Positions 45,893 to 55,443 of a stretch of DNA of 64,000 nucleotides are shown in pieces. This stretch comes from Kitasatospora viridis (GTDB lineage Bacteria; Actinomycetota; Actinomycetes; Streptomycetales; Streptomycetaceae). The DNA is taken from NCBI RefSeq assembly GCF_007829815.1, contig NZ_VIWT01000001.1, forward strand, positions 4,803,001-4,867,000, read 5' to 3'. Within the stretch, counting starts at the first letter, position 1. Each line of letters starts with the position of its first letter. The notes beneath the pieces are model-generated. The model saw only the letters and a program-made list of their open reading frames with translations. It searched no databases and was not told the origin of the DNA. Made by a program: the position numbers and the translations under genes.

Positions 45893-47345
45893 CCCCAAGG
45901 GCTTCCTGACCACGCCCAAGCAGCTGGCGGAGCGCCGTCCGGTGGACGTGCGACTGCGCGACTGGAACGAGGTCTACGTCGAGCGCAGCCTGCTGCCGAT
46001 CATCACCAAGCAGGCCGGCCGCTGCATGGACTGCGGCATCCCGTTCTGCCACAACGGCTGTCCGCTCGGGAACCTGATCCCCGAGTGGAACGACCTGGCC
46101 TACCGGGACGACTGGTCCGGCGCCATCGAGCGGCTGCACGCGACCAACAACTTCCCGGAGTTCACCGGGCGGCTGTGCCCGGCGCCCTGCGAGTCGGCCT
46201 GCGTGCTCGGGATCAACCAGGACGCGGTGACCATCAAGAACGTCGAGGTCACCATCATCGACAAGGCCTGGGACAACGGCGGGGTGCGCCCGCAGGTCCC
46301 GGAGCGGCTGTCCGGCAAGACCGTCGCCGTGGTCGGCTCCGGCCCGGCCGGCCTGGCCGTCGCCCAGCAGCTCACCCGGGCCGGCCACACCGTGGTGGTG
46401 TACGAGCGCGCCGACCGGATCGGCGGCCTGCTGCGCTACGGCATCCCCGAGTTCAAGATGGAGAAGCGCCACATCAACCGCCGCATCGAGCAGATGCGGG
46501 CGGAGGGCACCCGGTTCCGCACCGGCGTGTCGGTGGGCGAGGACATCACCGGGCAGGACCTGCGCAGCCGGTTCGACGCCGTGGTGGTCGCCGCCGGCGC
46601 CACCACCGCCCGCGACCTGCCGGTGCCCGGGCGCGAGCTCAAGGGCATCCACCAGGCGATGGAGTACCTGCCGCTGGCCAACAAGGTGCAGGAGGGCGAC
46701 TACGTCGACTCGCCGATCAGCGCCAAGGGCAAGCACGTCATCGTGATCGGCGGCGGCGACACCGGCGCCGACTGCCTGGGCACCGCGCTGCGCCAGGGCG
46801 CCGCCTCGGTGACCCAGCTGGAGATCATGCCGCGCCCCGGCGACGACCGGCCGGCCAGCCAGCCCTGGCCGACCATGCCGATGGTCTACAAGGTCACCTC
46901 CGCGCACGAGGAGGGCGGTGAGCGCATCTACTCGGTGAACACCACCCACTTCAGCGGCGACGAGGACGGCAACGTCCAGGAACTCCACCTGGTCGAGGTC
47001 GAGTTCAAGAACGGGAAGTTCGAGCCGGTGCCCGGCACCGAGCGGTCGATCCCGGCCCAGCTGGTCACCCTGGCGATGGGCTTCACCGGGACCGACCAGA
47101 AGAACGGCCTGGTCGAGCAGCTCGGCGTCGAGCTCGACGCCCGGGGCAACATCGCCCGGGACGGCAAGTTCGCCACCAACTCCAAGGGCGTCTTCGTCTG
47201 CGGCGACGCCGGCCGCGGCCAGTCGCTGATCGTCTGGGCGATCGCCGAGGGCCGCTCCGCCGCCGCCGCGGTGGACGCCTACCTGGGCGGCAAGACCGCG
47301 CTGCCCGCCCCGATCCGCCCCACCGACCGTCCGCTGACGGTCTGA
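45885..47345 (+). CDS. gltD: Glutamate synthase small subunit
   Basis: This 486-residue NADPH-FAD reductase has two [4Fe-4S] Cys clusters in CMDCGIPFCHNGCPLGN and LCPAPCESACVLG, the FAD site VAVVGSGPAGLAVAQQL, the NADPH site VIVIGGGDTGADCLGTAL and C-terminal FVCGDAGRGQSLIVWAIAEGR. It passes electrons from NADPH to GltB. The ATG overlaps gltB by 8 bp with GGAGGCGG upstream, so the subunits are coupled. Confidence 0.97.
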
Positions 47346-47450
47346 CCGCGCACCACCCCGAGCTTCACCCCAACCCTCCCGCACACGCCCGCCCCGCGGG
47401 CCACCCCGCTGAACCGTCAGAGCCGCCGGTCCCCCAGCGGAGCTCCACCG

Positions 47451-47495
47451 ACGGCGCCTGCCCCCAACCCCGACCGAACCGGGGGCAGGCGCCGT
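47451..47495. terminator. Terminator after gltBD
   Basis: A perfect 15-bp stem (47451-47465 with 47481-47495), 15-nt loop. Confidence 0.85.
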
Positions 47496-47605
47496 CGCCA
47501 TGTCCGCGGTCTAAGGTGAACTCACAGCTTTCACCCGGTGCTTGGTGACAGTGCTTCGTGACAGACTTCGGCCGGGCCGGAGAGTGTCAGGGGAGGACAG
47601 CGCGG

Positions 47606-48475
47606 ATGAACACCACAGGGCAGAGCGGCAGCGGCGTGACCGTGCGCCGGTTGCTGCTCGGATCCCAGCTGCGCCGGCTGCGCGAGGCGCAGGGAGTCAG
47701 CCGGGAGGCCGCCGGTTACGAGATCCGCGCCTCCGAGTCGAAGATCGGCCGGATGGAGCTGGGCCGGGTCAGCTTCAAGGAGCGCGACGTCGCCGACCTG
47801 CTCACGCTCTACGGGGTCACCGACCAGTCGCTGCGCGGTGAGCTGATCGGCATGGTGCACACCGCCAACGCCGTGCCCTGGTGGCACGACTACGCCGACG
47901 TGGTGCCCGCCTGGTTCCAGACCTACCTGGGGTTCGAGGAGTCGGCCGGTTCCGTCTCCGCCTACGAGGTGCAGTTCGTCCCCGGCCTGCTGCAGACCGA
48001 GGAGTACGCCCGCGCGGTGATCCGGCTCGGCGCGCAGGGCGCCCCGGAGCACGAGATCGAGCGCCGGGTCGAGGTGCGGCTGCGCCGGCAGCGGCTGCTC
48101 ACCGGCGACCGGGCGCCGCACCTGGCGATGGTGATCGACGAGGGCGCGCTGCGCCGGCCGTGCGGCGGGCCGGAGGTGATGCGCGGTCAGCTCGCGCACC
48201 TGCTCGACCTCGCCGACCACCCGGGGATCGAGCTCCAGGTGATGCCGCTGGGCCACCAGGGTCTCGGCGCGGAGAGCGGCACCTTCTCGCTGCTCGGCTT
48301 CCGCGAACCGGACCTGGCGGACGTGGTCTACCTGGAGCAGTTCACCACCGCGCTCTACCTGGACCGCCCGCGCGAGGTGGCCGAGTACCGGGACACCCTG
48401 GCCCGGTTGCGCGAGGAGGGCCTGACGCCGGATCAGAGCCGGAAGCTTCTGGAGACCATGCGTCAAGAAGCCTGA
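47606..48475 (+). CDS. XRE-type HTH regulator with DUF5753 domain
   Basis: The 289-residue protein has an N-terminal Cro/CI helix-turn-helix (LGSQLRRLREAQGVSREAAGYEI, RASESKIGRMELGRV, KERDVADLLTLYGV). The C-terminal DUF5753 domain shows VQFVPGLLQTEEYARAVI, RRVEVRLRRQRLL, MVIDEGALRRPCGG and YLEQFTTALYLDRP. Such Streptomyces proteins often pair with a small DUF397 partner, which I do not see next to it. GGGGAGGA precedes ATG 47606; a GTG at 47558 is a less likely start. Confidence 0.92.
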   Translation: MNTTGQSGSGVTVRRLLLGSQLRRLREAQGVSREAAGYEIRASESKIGRMELGRVSFKERDVADLLTLYGVTDQSLRGELIGMVHTANAVPWWHDYADVVPAWFQTYLGFEESAGSVSAYEVQFVPGLLQTEEYARAVIRLGAQGAPEHEIERRVEVRLRRQRLLTGDRAPHLAMVIDEGALRRPCGGPEVMRGQLAHLLDLADHPGIELQVMPLGHQGLGAESGTFSLLGFREPDLADVVYLEQFTTALYLDRPREVAEYRDTLARLREEGLTPDQSRKLLETMRQEA

Positions 48476-48532
48476 CGTATCAGTAAGATGATCGCCTGTC
48501 AGCTCGCGCTAGTAGCTCGCTAGGGGTGTCAG

Positions 48533-49990
48533 GTGTCGCACTTTACGGAACTCGCCCTCCAGTACATCGACGGCCAGTGGCGCCCGGGCAGCGGCTCCTG
48601 GGAGATCGTCGACATCAACCCGTTCAACGGTGAGAAGCTCGCCAGCATCACCGTGGCCACCGTCGGCGAGGTCGACGAGGCCTACCGGGCCGCCGAGCGG
48701 GCGCAGAAGCAGTGGGCCGCGCGCAACGCCTACGACCGCCGGCTGGTCTTCGAGCGGGCGCTGCGCCTGGTCGAGGAGCGCGAGCAGGAGATCACCGAGA
48801 CGATCATCGCCGAGCTCGGCGGCACCCACCTGAAGGCCGCCTTCGAGCTCTCGCTGACCAAGGACATGCTGCGCGAGTGCGTGCAGCTCTCGCTGCGCCC
48901 CGAGGGCCGGATCCTGCCCTCGCCGGTGGACGGCAAGGAGAACCGGGTCTACCGGCTGCCGGTCGGTGTGGTCGGCGTGATCAGCCCCTTCAACTTCCCG
49001 CTCTTCCTGTCCGTCAAGGCGGTCGCCCCCGCGCTGGCGCTCGGCAACGGCGTGGTGCTCAAGCCGCACCAGGACGCGCCGATCACCGGCGGCACGCTGA
49101 TCGCCAAGATCTTCGAGGACGCCGGGCTGCCGGCCGGGCTGCTCAACGTGGTGGTCACCGACATCGCCGAGATCGGCGACGCGCTGCTGGAGCACCCGGT
49201 GCCCAAGGCGATCGCCTTCACCGGCTCCGACCGGGTCGGCCGGCACGTGGCCACGGTGGCCGCCTCGCACTTCAAGCGCTCGGTGCTGGAGCTCGGCGGC
49301 AACAGCGCGCTGATCGTGCTGGACGACGCGGACGTGGACTACGCGGTGTCCGCGGCCGTGTTCAGCCGGTTCGCGCACCAGGGCCAGGTCTGCATGGCGG
49401 CCAACCGGGTGCTGGTGGACCGCGCCCTGCTGGCCGAGTTCACCGAGAAGTTCGTCGCCAAGGTGGCCTCGCTCAAGGTCGGCGACCCGGCCGACCCGAG
49501 CACCCAGATCGGCCCGCTGATCAACTCCACCCAGGCCGACGCGATGACCGCCGAGGTGGACCAGGCGGTGGCCGCCGGCGCGACGGTCCTGCTGCGCGGC
49601 AACACCGTCGGCACCCTGATGGACCCGGTGGTGCTCACCGACATCCCGGCCGACTCCCCGGTGCTGCAGCGCGAGCTGTTCGGCCCGGTGGTGGTGCTGG
49701 TGCCGTTCGACGGCGAGGAGGAGGCGATCGCGCTCGCCAACAACACGCCGTTCGGGCTCAGCGGCGCGGTGCACAGCGGCTCGGTGGAGCGCGGGGTGCG
49801 GGTCGCCCAGCGGATCGAGAGCGGCATGGTGCACGTCAACGACGGGACCATCGCGGACGAGCCGATCGTGCCGTTCGGCGGCGAGAAGAACTCCGGGGTT
49901 GGGCGGCTGAACGGCGAGTCCACGGTGGAGGCGTTCACCACGCAGAAGTGGATCTCGATCCAGCACGGGCGCAGCCGCTTCCCGTTCTGA
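48533..49990 (+). CDS. Aldehyde dehydrogenase family protein
   Basis: The 485-residue ALDH has GVISPFNFPLFLSVKAVAPALA, KPHQDAPITGGTL, AIAFTGSDRVGRHV (NAD region), the catalytic Glu in VLELGGNSALIVLDDAD, and the nucleophile Cys in HQGQVCMAANRVLV. It ends PFGGEKNSGVGRLNGE. It oxidises an aldehyde to the acid with NAD(P); the closest general type is the benzaldehyde/vanillin-dehydrogenase-like group, which is an impression only. The GTG at 48533 has a weak ribosome site; TAAGAT at 48484-48489 may be the -10 box. Confidence 0.92.
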   Translation: MSHFTELALQYIDGQWRPGSGSWEIVDINPFNGEKLASITVATVGEVDEAYRAAERAQKQWAARNAYDRRLVFERALRLVEEREQEITETIIAELGGTHLKAAFELSLTKDMLRECVQLSLRPEGRILPSPVDGKENRVYRLPVGVVGVISPFNFPLFLSVKAVAPALALGNGVVLKPHQDAPITGGTLIAKIFEDAGLPAGLLNVVVTDIAEIGDALLEHPVPKAIAFTGSDRVGRHVATVAASHFKRSVLELGGNSALIVLDDADVDYAVSAAVFSRFAHQGQVCMAANRVLVDRALLAEFTEKFVAKVASLKVGDPADPSTQIGPLINSTQADAMTAEVDQAVAAGATVLLRGNTVGTLMDPVVLTDIPADSPVLQRELFGPVVVLVPFDGEEEAIALANNTPFGLSGAVHSGSVERGVRVAQRIESGMVHVNDGTIADEPIVPFGGEKNSGVGRLNGESTVEAFTTQKWISIQHGRSRFPF

Positions 49991-50045
49991 GGCCTGGGTT
50001 ATCCGGGCATACCATCACAGAAAGACCCTGATGGGAGGCCCGGAG

Positions 50046-50345
50046 ATGACCAAGCGACCGACCGCCACCGGCAGACTCCGCCGCGGCACCCAGGACCTGC
50101 TGGAACGGCGGGGCATGCTGACCGCCGCCGACCGGCCCCGGCTGGTCGGGCCGTTCCTGCACACCACGCCGCAGCCGGCCAAGGGCGCGGGCTACGGCGG
50201 CTACGCGGCACTCGGCGCCGAGGGCCCGTTCGCGCACGGCGGGCAGCGCGGCACCGAGGAGCGCGCCCGCACCGGCGCCCTGCCCGCGCACGCCGAGCTC
50301 AAGGGGCACCGCCACCGCGGTGCCGAGCACCACTCCGCGCACTGA
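50046..50345 (+). CDS. Small basic hypothetical protein
   Basis: The 99-residue, Arg/His/Gly-rich protein (TGRLRRGTQDLLERRGM, RPRLVGPFLHTTPQPAKGAG, KGHRHRGAEHHSAH) looks disordered. GGGAGG lies 8 nt before ATG 50046 and TACCAT at about 50010 is a plausible -10 box. No family or motif is recognised. Confidence 0.6.
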   Translation: MTKRPTATGRLRRGTQDLLERRGMLTAADRPRLVGPFLHTTPQPAKGAGYGGYAALGAEGPFAHGGQRGTEERARTGALPAHAELKGHRHRGAEHHSAH

Positions 50346-50353
50346 GCGCGCAC

Positions 50354-50384
50354 GGCACGGCCCCCACCGCACCGGGGCCGTGCC
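50354..50384. terminator. Bidirectional terminator
   Basis: An 11-bp perfect stem (50354-50364 with 50374-50384), 9-nt loop, between convergent genes. Confidence 0.7.
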
Positions 50385-50403
50385 ACGTGTGCCCGGGGGA
50401 GGC

Positions 50404-50416
50404 TGACGGCCCGTCA
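50404..50416. repeat. TGACG-N3-CGTCA palindrome, exact copy 9 (spacer GCC)
   Basis: Exact copy whose right arm contains the stop codon of the leftward gene (50414-50416). Confidence 0.8.
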
Positions 50417-50902
50417 GGCCAGCCGCTCGACGGCGCGGGCCACCCGGCGCAGGAACTCCGGCGTCGGCTCGGCGCCCTGCGGCTCCAGGCGCCACCAGCT
50501 CAGCGCCCGCTCGTACCAGTCCAGGGTGCCGGTCAGCGCGACCGCCACCGCGTCCAGCCGCCGCCCGGCCAGGGCGCCGTCGGCCGCGGTGAGCAGCTCC
50601 CCGGCCGCCGCGGCCGCCTCGGCCGGCCACTCGCCCGCCGGCGCCCGCCGCCAGTCGGCGAGTTCGGCGGCCAGCGCGGCCAGCCGCGGGTCGGGGGGCC
50701 CGGGCGGGTCGGTCTCCTTCCGGAAGGCCACCCCCAGCGCCGCCCCGGCGCCGTACAGCGCACCCGTGGTCGCCACCGTCCACAGCCCCAGGTCCGCCGC
50801 CAGCCCGGTCGCCAGGCCCAGCACGGCCGCCCCGCTGCCCAGGTAGTGGGCCCGGCTGGAGAACCAGTCGGCCACCCGGACCGCCGGCCTACTGGTAGCC
50901 AC
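50414..50902 (-). CDS. Membrane protein of the VWA/solute-binding operon
   Basis: The 162-residue protein has a hydrophobic N-terminal region (YLGSGAAVLGLATGLAADLGL, TTGALYGAGAALGVAF) and a cytosolic helical C-terminus rich in Ala, Trp and Glu. The GTG at 50902 overlaps the preceding gene by 14 bp and has GGAG just upstream. It is the last gene of a three-gene leftward operon. No family is recognised. Confidence 0.7.
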   Translation of the reverse strand: MATSRPAVRVADWFSSRAHYLGSGAAVLGLATGLAADLGLWTVATTGALYGAGAALGVAFRKETDPPGPPDPRLAALAAELADWRRAPAGEWPAEAAAAAGELLTAADGALAGRRLDAVAVALTGTLDWYERALSWWRLEPQGAEPTPEFLRRVARAVERLA

Positions 50903-52562
50903 GGATCTCCTCGAAGACGTCGCCCAGCGACCCCGACATCCCGTCGAAGAGCTTGCCCCCGGTGAGGTCGGCGATGCCCTGCAGCTGGCTCACCGCGGCC
51001 TCGCCGAACCTGATCGGGAAGACCGGGACCGCCTGTTGGGCCGCCGGCAGCGCCTGGTGGAAGGCGGTGAACCGGTCGGCGGTGGCGCCCCGGTTGTTCT
51101 CGCCGTCGGTCATCAGCACGATCGAGGTGAACCGGTCGTCGCCGGCCGCCGACTGCTGCTGCGCCAGCAGTTGGTAGGCGGCCTCCAGGGTGCTGTAGAT
51201 CGCGGTGTCGCCGCCGGCGGCGAGGCTCTGCACGTCCGCGTTGATCGCCGCCAGCTCCTGGCCCGGGTCGGTGTCCGGCACCTGGTGCACGTGGGTCCAC
51301 TTCACCGTGTCGGCGAACGAGATCAGGGTGATCTCCTCGCGCTCCCGGAAGCCGTCCGGCGCCGGGCTGCCGTCCGCGCCGGTCAGTGCGCCCAGCGCGG
51401 TCTTCAGCGCGGCCAGCCGCGGGCCCGCCATCGAGCCCGAGGTGTCCAGCACGTAGGCCGTGCGGGAGGGCCGGCGCAACTGGTTCTGATAGGCGCCGAG
51501 CAGCCCGTCGGCCACCTCCCGGCTGCCCGGGAACGGCAGTTCGGGCCGCGGGTCGGTGGCCAGCCCGGCCCCCGGCGACACCCCGGCGGTGACCGGACGG
51601 CGCTCCGTGGTGTCGCTGATCTTCTGCTGCACCTCCGGGCGCAACAGGTAGGCGGTGAGCCGGTGGAAGGCGTCCTTGGCCTGGTCGGCGGCCGAACTCA
51701 GCAGCGCCAGCGGGTAGTCGGCGGTGACCACGCCGTCGGCCGGGCGGATCACGGTCAGTTGGGCGTCGTTCGGCAGCGTCCGGTTGTACTCCAGCAGCAC
51801 CGACTCGTAGTTGACCAGCGCGTCCACTCGAACGCCCGGGCCGCCCTTGGCCGCCCGCTGGTAGGCCTCGGCCAACCAGCCGGAGGAGCCGGAGGTGAGC
51901 TTCTGGCCGGCGAAGAAGGAGCGCAGCGCCGGCTCGGCCTTCGCCACGTCCGCGTCGGTCAGCGCCGACTGGGCGCCCGAGAACGCCGAGGCCAGCCCGA
52001 TCAGCGCGGACAGGCCCGAGTTGGACTGCGCCGGGTCGGTCATGCCGAAGGTCAGCCGGCCCTGCCCGACCGCGGTGCCGATCTGCGCCCAGGTCACCGT
52101 CGCCGGGTTCCAGCCGAGCGCGGCGAGCACCGGGGAGCGCACCCCGAAGGCCACCGGGGAGACCATCACCGGGGTCTCCGAGAGCAGCTTGCCGGCCGCC
52201 GTGCGGTCCAGCCGCAGGTAGCGGTTGGAGGCGAACCAGAGCGCGTCGTACACCCCGTCGGCCTGGCCCGCGCCGACCGTGCGGGCGCCCTGCTGCGTGC
52301 CGGTGTAGGTGAGCTTCGCGGTCACCCCGGTGGCCTTCGCGGCGTCGTCCAACACCGGTTGCAGGTCAGACAGTTCGCTGCCGCCGAGCACCCGTAGGGT
52401 GTAGGCGGCCCCGCTGGGGACCGGTGCGTCGGTGCGGGCGTCGGTCGGGGCTCCGCTCGGCGCGGGCTTCGGGCGGTGCGAGCCGTCGGAGCAGCCGGCG
52501 GCCGCCAGCACGGCGGCGGCCAGCGCGCCGAGCGCGGCGCGGCGGGGGAGCGCGGAGGTCAT
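50889..52562 (-). CDS. Lipoprotein: solute-binding-like domain fused to VWA domain
   Basis: The 557-residue protein has a lipobox ending in Cys24 (AAVLAAAGCSDGS) preceded by PRRAALG. The first part (to about residue 340) resembles an extracellular solute-binding protein (LRVLGGSELSDLQPVL, DGVYDALWFASNRYL, FGMTDPAQSNSGLSALIG). The second is a von Willebrand A domain with the MIDAS DTSGSMAG, TLISFADTVKW, AAGGDTAIYSTL and IVLMTDGENNRG. It should be anchored outside the membrane by Lgt. The ATG overlaps the upstream gene by 4 bp. The ligand is unknown. Confidence 0.88.
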   Translation of the reverse strand: MTSALPRRAALGALAAAVLAAAGCSDGSHRPKPAPSGAPTDARTDAPVPSGAAYTLRVLGGSELSDLQPVLDDAAKATGVTAKLTYTGTQQGARTVGAGQADGVYDALWFASNRYLRLDRTAAGKLLSETPVMVSPVAFGVRSPVLAALGWNPATVTWAQIGTAVGQGRLTFGMTDPAQSNSGLSALIGLASAFSGAQSALTDADVAKAEPALRSFFAGQKLTSGSSGWLAEAYQRAAKGGPGVRVDALVNYESVLLEYNRTLPNDAQLTVIRPADGVVTADYPLALLSSAADQAKDAFHRLTAYLLRPEVQQKISDTTERRPVTAGVSPGAGLATDPRPELPFPGSREVADGLLGAYQNQLRRPSRTAYVLDTSGSMAGPRLAALKTALGALTGADGSPAPDGFREREEITLISFADTVKWTHVHQVPDTDPGQELAAINADVQSLAAGGDTAIYSTLEAAYQLLAQQQSAAGDDRFTSIVLMTDGENNRGATADRFTAFHQALPAAQQAVPVFPIRFGEAAVSQLQGIADLTGGKLFDGMSGSLGDVFEEIRGYQ

Positions 52563-53686
52563 TGCGGGCACTCCGAATCGGCGGGTGCGGTGGCGTCGGT
52601 CGAGGTCGCGGTCGCCGACAGGCAGTGCAGGATCGAGGTGGTCGGCGAGGGCGGCTGGATCACCTGGAGGCTGCTCAGGTCGGCCGGGAAGCGGTGGTCC
52701 TGCGCGGACCTGTGCCGCAGGTCGGTGGCGAGCAGGCCCGGCGCGGTGGCCGGGCGGAAGCCGAACTGCGCCTCCAGCGCGACCAGCGCCGGGTCGCCCT
52801 GCAGGGCCTTGGCCACCCGGTCGGCGACCGGGGTCAGCTCCACCACCGTGTGGTTGGTCTGGATGTCGTAGTCCGGGTAGAGGATCACCGCGTTCGGGTC
52901 CAGCGTGCCGTTCAGCGCCTGGGCCGCCGCCTCGGACTCGTAGGTCCACACCAGCGGCAGGCCGAAGTGCGCCGTGAAGTGCTGGAACAGCGGGTCGCTG
53001 CTGTCCGGTTGGGCGCCCTGCTCCTGGGTCAGTTGGCGGACCAGCGGGGTGACCCCCTGCACGTCCTGCTTGGTGGCCACCACCCGCTCGCCGTTGGCCA
53101 GGTAGGACATCACGGCCAGGTAGAAGGCGCCCGAGGAGGAGCTGCTCGGGTTGGTGGTGTCGATGTAGATGTCGCCGGCCAGGTCGCCCGGGCGCTTGCC
53201 CTGGGGGAGTTGGGCCCAGGTGGTGCCGCCCCGCACGTCGGTCAGGTACTGCCGCATCCGGAAGATCCAGCTGCCGTCCGGCTGCGGCTCGGCCAGGCCG
53301 TTCTGGCGCAGGAAGTCGGCCACGTCCGAGGTGGTGACCACCACCAGCGGGGAGTAGAACGGCTCCGCCTGGATCCCGCCGATCGTGGTCGGGATCGACT
53401 TGGCCGCCACCGAGCTGGCCGGCATCGCGAAGTCGTAGTGCCCGCCCTTGACCATGTCGGGCATCTGCCAGGAGCCCGCGGTGTCGGTGTCCACCGCCAG
53501 GCCCAGCTTGGCGAACGCGTCCTTGACCCGCTGGTCCGCGAAGAAGGCGCCCTTCTCCGATCCGATCAGTCCGTGCACCCGGGTCAGCGGCGGCGTCGAG
53601 CCGCAGCAGACCTTCGCCACCACCACGACCACCACCGCCGCGACCAGCGCGAGCGCGATGCCGATCCCCATCAACTGCCGACGCAT
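52559..53686 (-). CDS. Membrane-anchored solute-binding-like protein
   Basis: The 375-residue protein has one N-terminal membrane segment (LMGIGIALALVAAVVVVVVA) followed by an extracellular region with solute-binding features: LIGSEKGAFFADQRVKDAF, GGHYDFAMPASSVAAKSI, FYSPLVVVTTSDVADFL, DIYIDTTNPSSSSSGAFYLA, YESEAAAQALNGTLDP. AGGGGGA precedes ATG 53686. It is the first gene of the operon with the VWA lipoprotein, which carries a related binding domain, so the two may form a complex. No permease gene is adjacent. Confidence 0.78.
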   Translation of the reverse strand: MRRQLMGIGIALALVAAVVVVVVAKVCCGSTPPLTRVHGLIGSEKGAFFADQRVKDAFAKLGLAVDTDTAGSWQMPDMVKGGHYDFAMPASSVAAKSIPTTIGGIQAEPFYSPLVVVTTSDVADFLRQNGLAEPQPDGSWIFRMRQYLTDVRGGTTWAQLPQGKRPGDLAGDIYIDTTNPSSSSSGAFYLAVMSYLANGERVVATKQDVQGVTPLVRQLTQEQGAQPDSSDPLFQHFTAHFGLPLVWTYESEAAAQALNGTLDPNAVILYPDYDIQTNHTVVELTPVADRVAKALQGDPALVALEAQFGFRPATAPGLLATDLRHRSAQDHRFPADLSSLQVIQPPSPTTSILHCLSATATSTDATAPADSECPQ

Positions 53687-53972
53687 GCCGAGCGGTCCCC
53701 CTGAGGTGCGCGGAGTCTGAATGTCAGATCATCGCCAGTGGTGCGGAGCGCCGTGCGGCCTGACGCTGAATCAGGGGTTAACAAGCGTTCTCGGATCGGT
53801 ATCGGTGCGTGGGGATACGGTGCGGGCGCGGACCGGGTTCCAAGGTCAACTTCGGTGACCCGCACCGGAAGTCATGGTGCGTCAGAGAATTCAACGAACC
53901 TTCCCCAGGTCGACATGTGACCGACCGTCGGACCGTCGTTGTTACGCGCGGGTAGTGCTTACCCTCTCAGTC
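53687..53972. promoter_or_regulatory. Divergent promoter region, solute-binding operon / pyk
   Basis: The 286-bp spacer holds the pyk promoter (TACCCT at 53960-53965, with TTGTTA near 53938 as -35) and, on the other strand, the start of the solute-binding operon. An AT-richer patch GTTAACAAGCG lies near 53768. No gene or RNA is recognised. Confidence 0.6.
53960..53965 (+). promoter_or_regulatory. -10 box TACCCT, leaderless promoter of pyk
   Basis: TACCCT ends 7 nt before the pyk ATG at 53973. Confidence 0.65.
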
Positions 53973-55400
53973 ATGCGCCGAGCAAAAATCGTCTGTACCC
54001 TCGGGCCCGCCGCCGACACGTACGACCAGATCAAGGCCCTGGTCGACGCCGGCATGGACATCGCCCGACTCAACCTCAGCCACGGCTCCCACGCCGAACA
54101 CGAAGAGCGGTACCGCCGGGTCCGCAAGGCCGCCGACGAGACCGGCCGCAGCGTCGGAATCCTGGTGGACCTTCAAGGTCCGAAGATCCGCCTGGAGACC
54201 TTCGCCGAAGGGCCGGTACTCCTCGAACGCGGCGACGAGTTCACCATCACCGTCGACGACGTCCCCGGCGACCGCCTGATCTGCGGCACCACCTACAAGG
54301 GCCTCGCCGCCGACGTCACCCGCGGCGAGCGGATCCTGGTCGACGACGGCCGGGTCTGCCTGGAGGTCACCAGCGTCGACGGCCCCCGGGTGCACTGCCT
54401 CGTCATCGAAGGGGGCCTGGTCTCCGACCACAAGGGCCTCAACCTGCCCGGAGTCGCCGTCTCCGTGCCCGCGCTCAGCGACAAGGACGTCGCCGACCTG
54501 CGCTGGGCCCTGCGGACCGGCGCCGACCTGATCGCCCTCTCCTTCGTCCGCAGCGGCAAGGACATCGAGGACGTGCACCGGATCATGGCCGAGGAGGGCC
54601 GCCACCTCCCGGTGATCGCCAAGGTGGAGAAGCCGCAGGCCGTCGAGGCCCTGGACTCCATCGTCGACGCCTTCGACGGCATCATGGTCGCCCGCGGCGA
54701 CCTCGGCGTCGAGATGCCGCTGGAGCAGGTCCCGCTGGTCCAGAAGCGCGCCATCAAGCTGGCCAGGCGCAACGCCAAGCCGGTCATCGTCGCCACCCAG
54801 ATGCTCGACTCGATGATCAACTCCTCCCGGCCCACCCGGGCCGAGGCCTCCGACGTCGCCAACGCCGTGCTCGACGGCACCGACGCGGTGATGCTCTCCG
54901 GCGAGACCTCGGTCGGCAAGTACCCCGTCGAGACCGTCAAGACCATGGGCCGGATCATCGAGGCGGTCGAGGGCGAGGTGCTCGCCGCCGGCCTCCCGCC
55001 GCTCACCACCGGCTCCAAGCCGCGCACCCAGGGCGGCGCGGTCGCCCGGGCCGCCGCCGAGATCGGCGACTTCCTCGGGGCCAAGTACCTGATCGCCTTC
55101 ACCCAGTCCGGGGACACCGCGCGCCGGCTCACCCGCTACCGCTCGCCGATCCCGGTGCTGGCCTTCACCTACGAGCAGGCGGTGCGCAGCCAACTGGCGC
55201 TCACCTGGGGCGTGGAGACCTTCCTCGGCCCGTTCGTCCCCACCACCGACGAGATGGTGGCCCAGGTCGACGCCCAACTGCTCAGCCTCGGCCGGTGCGA
55301 GCGCGGCGACATCGTGATCATCACCGCCGGGTCGCCGCCCGGCCTGGCCGGCTCCACCAACCTGGTGCGGGTGCACCACGTCGGCGAGCTCGACAACTGA
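53973..55400 (+). CDS. pyk: Pyruvate kinase
   Basis: The 475-residue enzyme has RRAKIVCTLGPAADT, DIARLNLSHGSHAEH, ILVDLQGPKIRLE, LSFVRSGKDIEDV, the active-site VIAKVEKPQAVE, GIMVARGDLGVEMP, PVIVATQMLDSMI, and DVANAVLDGTDAVMLSGETSVGKYP. The C-terminal allosteric domain includes FTQSGDTARRLTRYRSPIPVLA. It makes ATP and pyruvate from PEP. ATG 53973 is set by the leaderless-type promoter and the family start. Confidence 0.97.
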   Translation: MRRAKIVCTLGPAADTYDQIKALVDAGMDIARLNLSHGSHAEHEERYRRVRKAADETGRSVGILVDLQGPKIRLETFAEGPVLLERGDEFTITVDDVPGDRLICGTTYKGLAADVTRGERILVDDGRVCLEVTSVDGPRVHCLVIEGGLVSDHKGLNLPGVAVSVPALSDKDVADLRWALRTGADLIALSFVRSGKDIEDVHRIMAEEGRHLPVIAKVEKPQAVEALDSIVDAFDGIMVARGDLGVEMPLEQVPLVQKRAIKLARRNAKPVIVATQMLDSMINSSRPTRAEASDVANAVLDGTDAVMLSGETSVGKYPVETVKTMGRIIEAVEGEVLAAGLPPLTTGSKPRTQGGAVARAAAEIGDFLGAKYLIAFTQSGDTARRLTRYRSPIPVLAFTYEQAVRSQLALTWGVETFLGPFVPTTDEMVAQVDAQLLSLGRCERGDIVIITAGSPPGLAGSTNLVRVHHVGELDN

Positions 55401-55414
55401 GCCGCTGAACCGTC

Positions 55415-55443
55415 GCGGGCCGGGGTCAGTTGCCCCGGCCCGC
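55415..55443. terminator. Terminator between pyk and the glycosyltransferase
   Basis: An 11-bp perfect stem (55415-55425 with 55433-55443), 7-nt loop; its right arm is within the end of the leftward gene. Confidence 0.75.
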
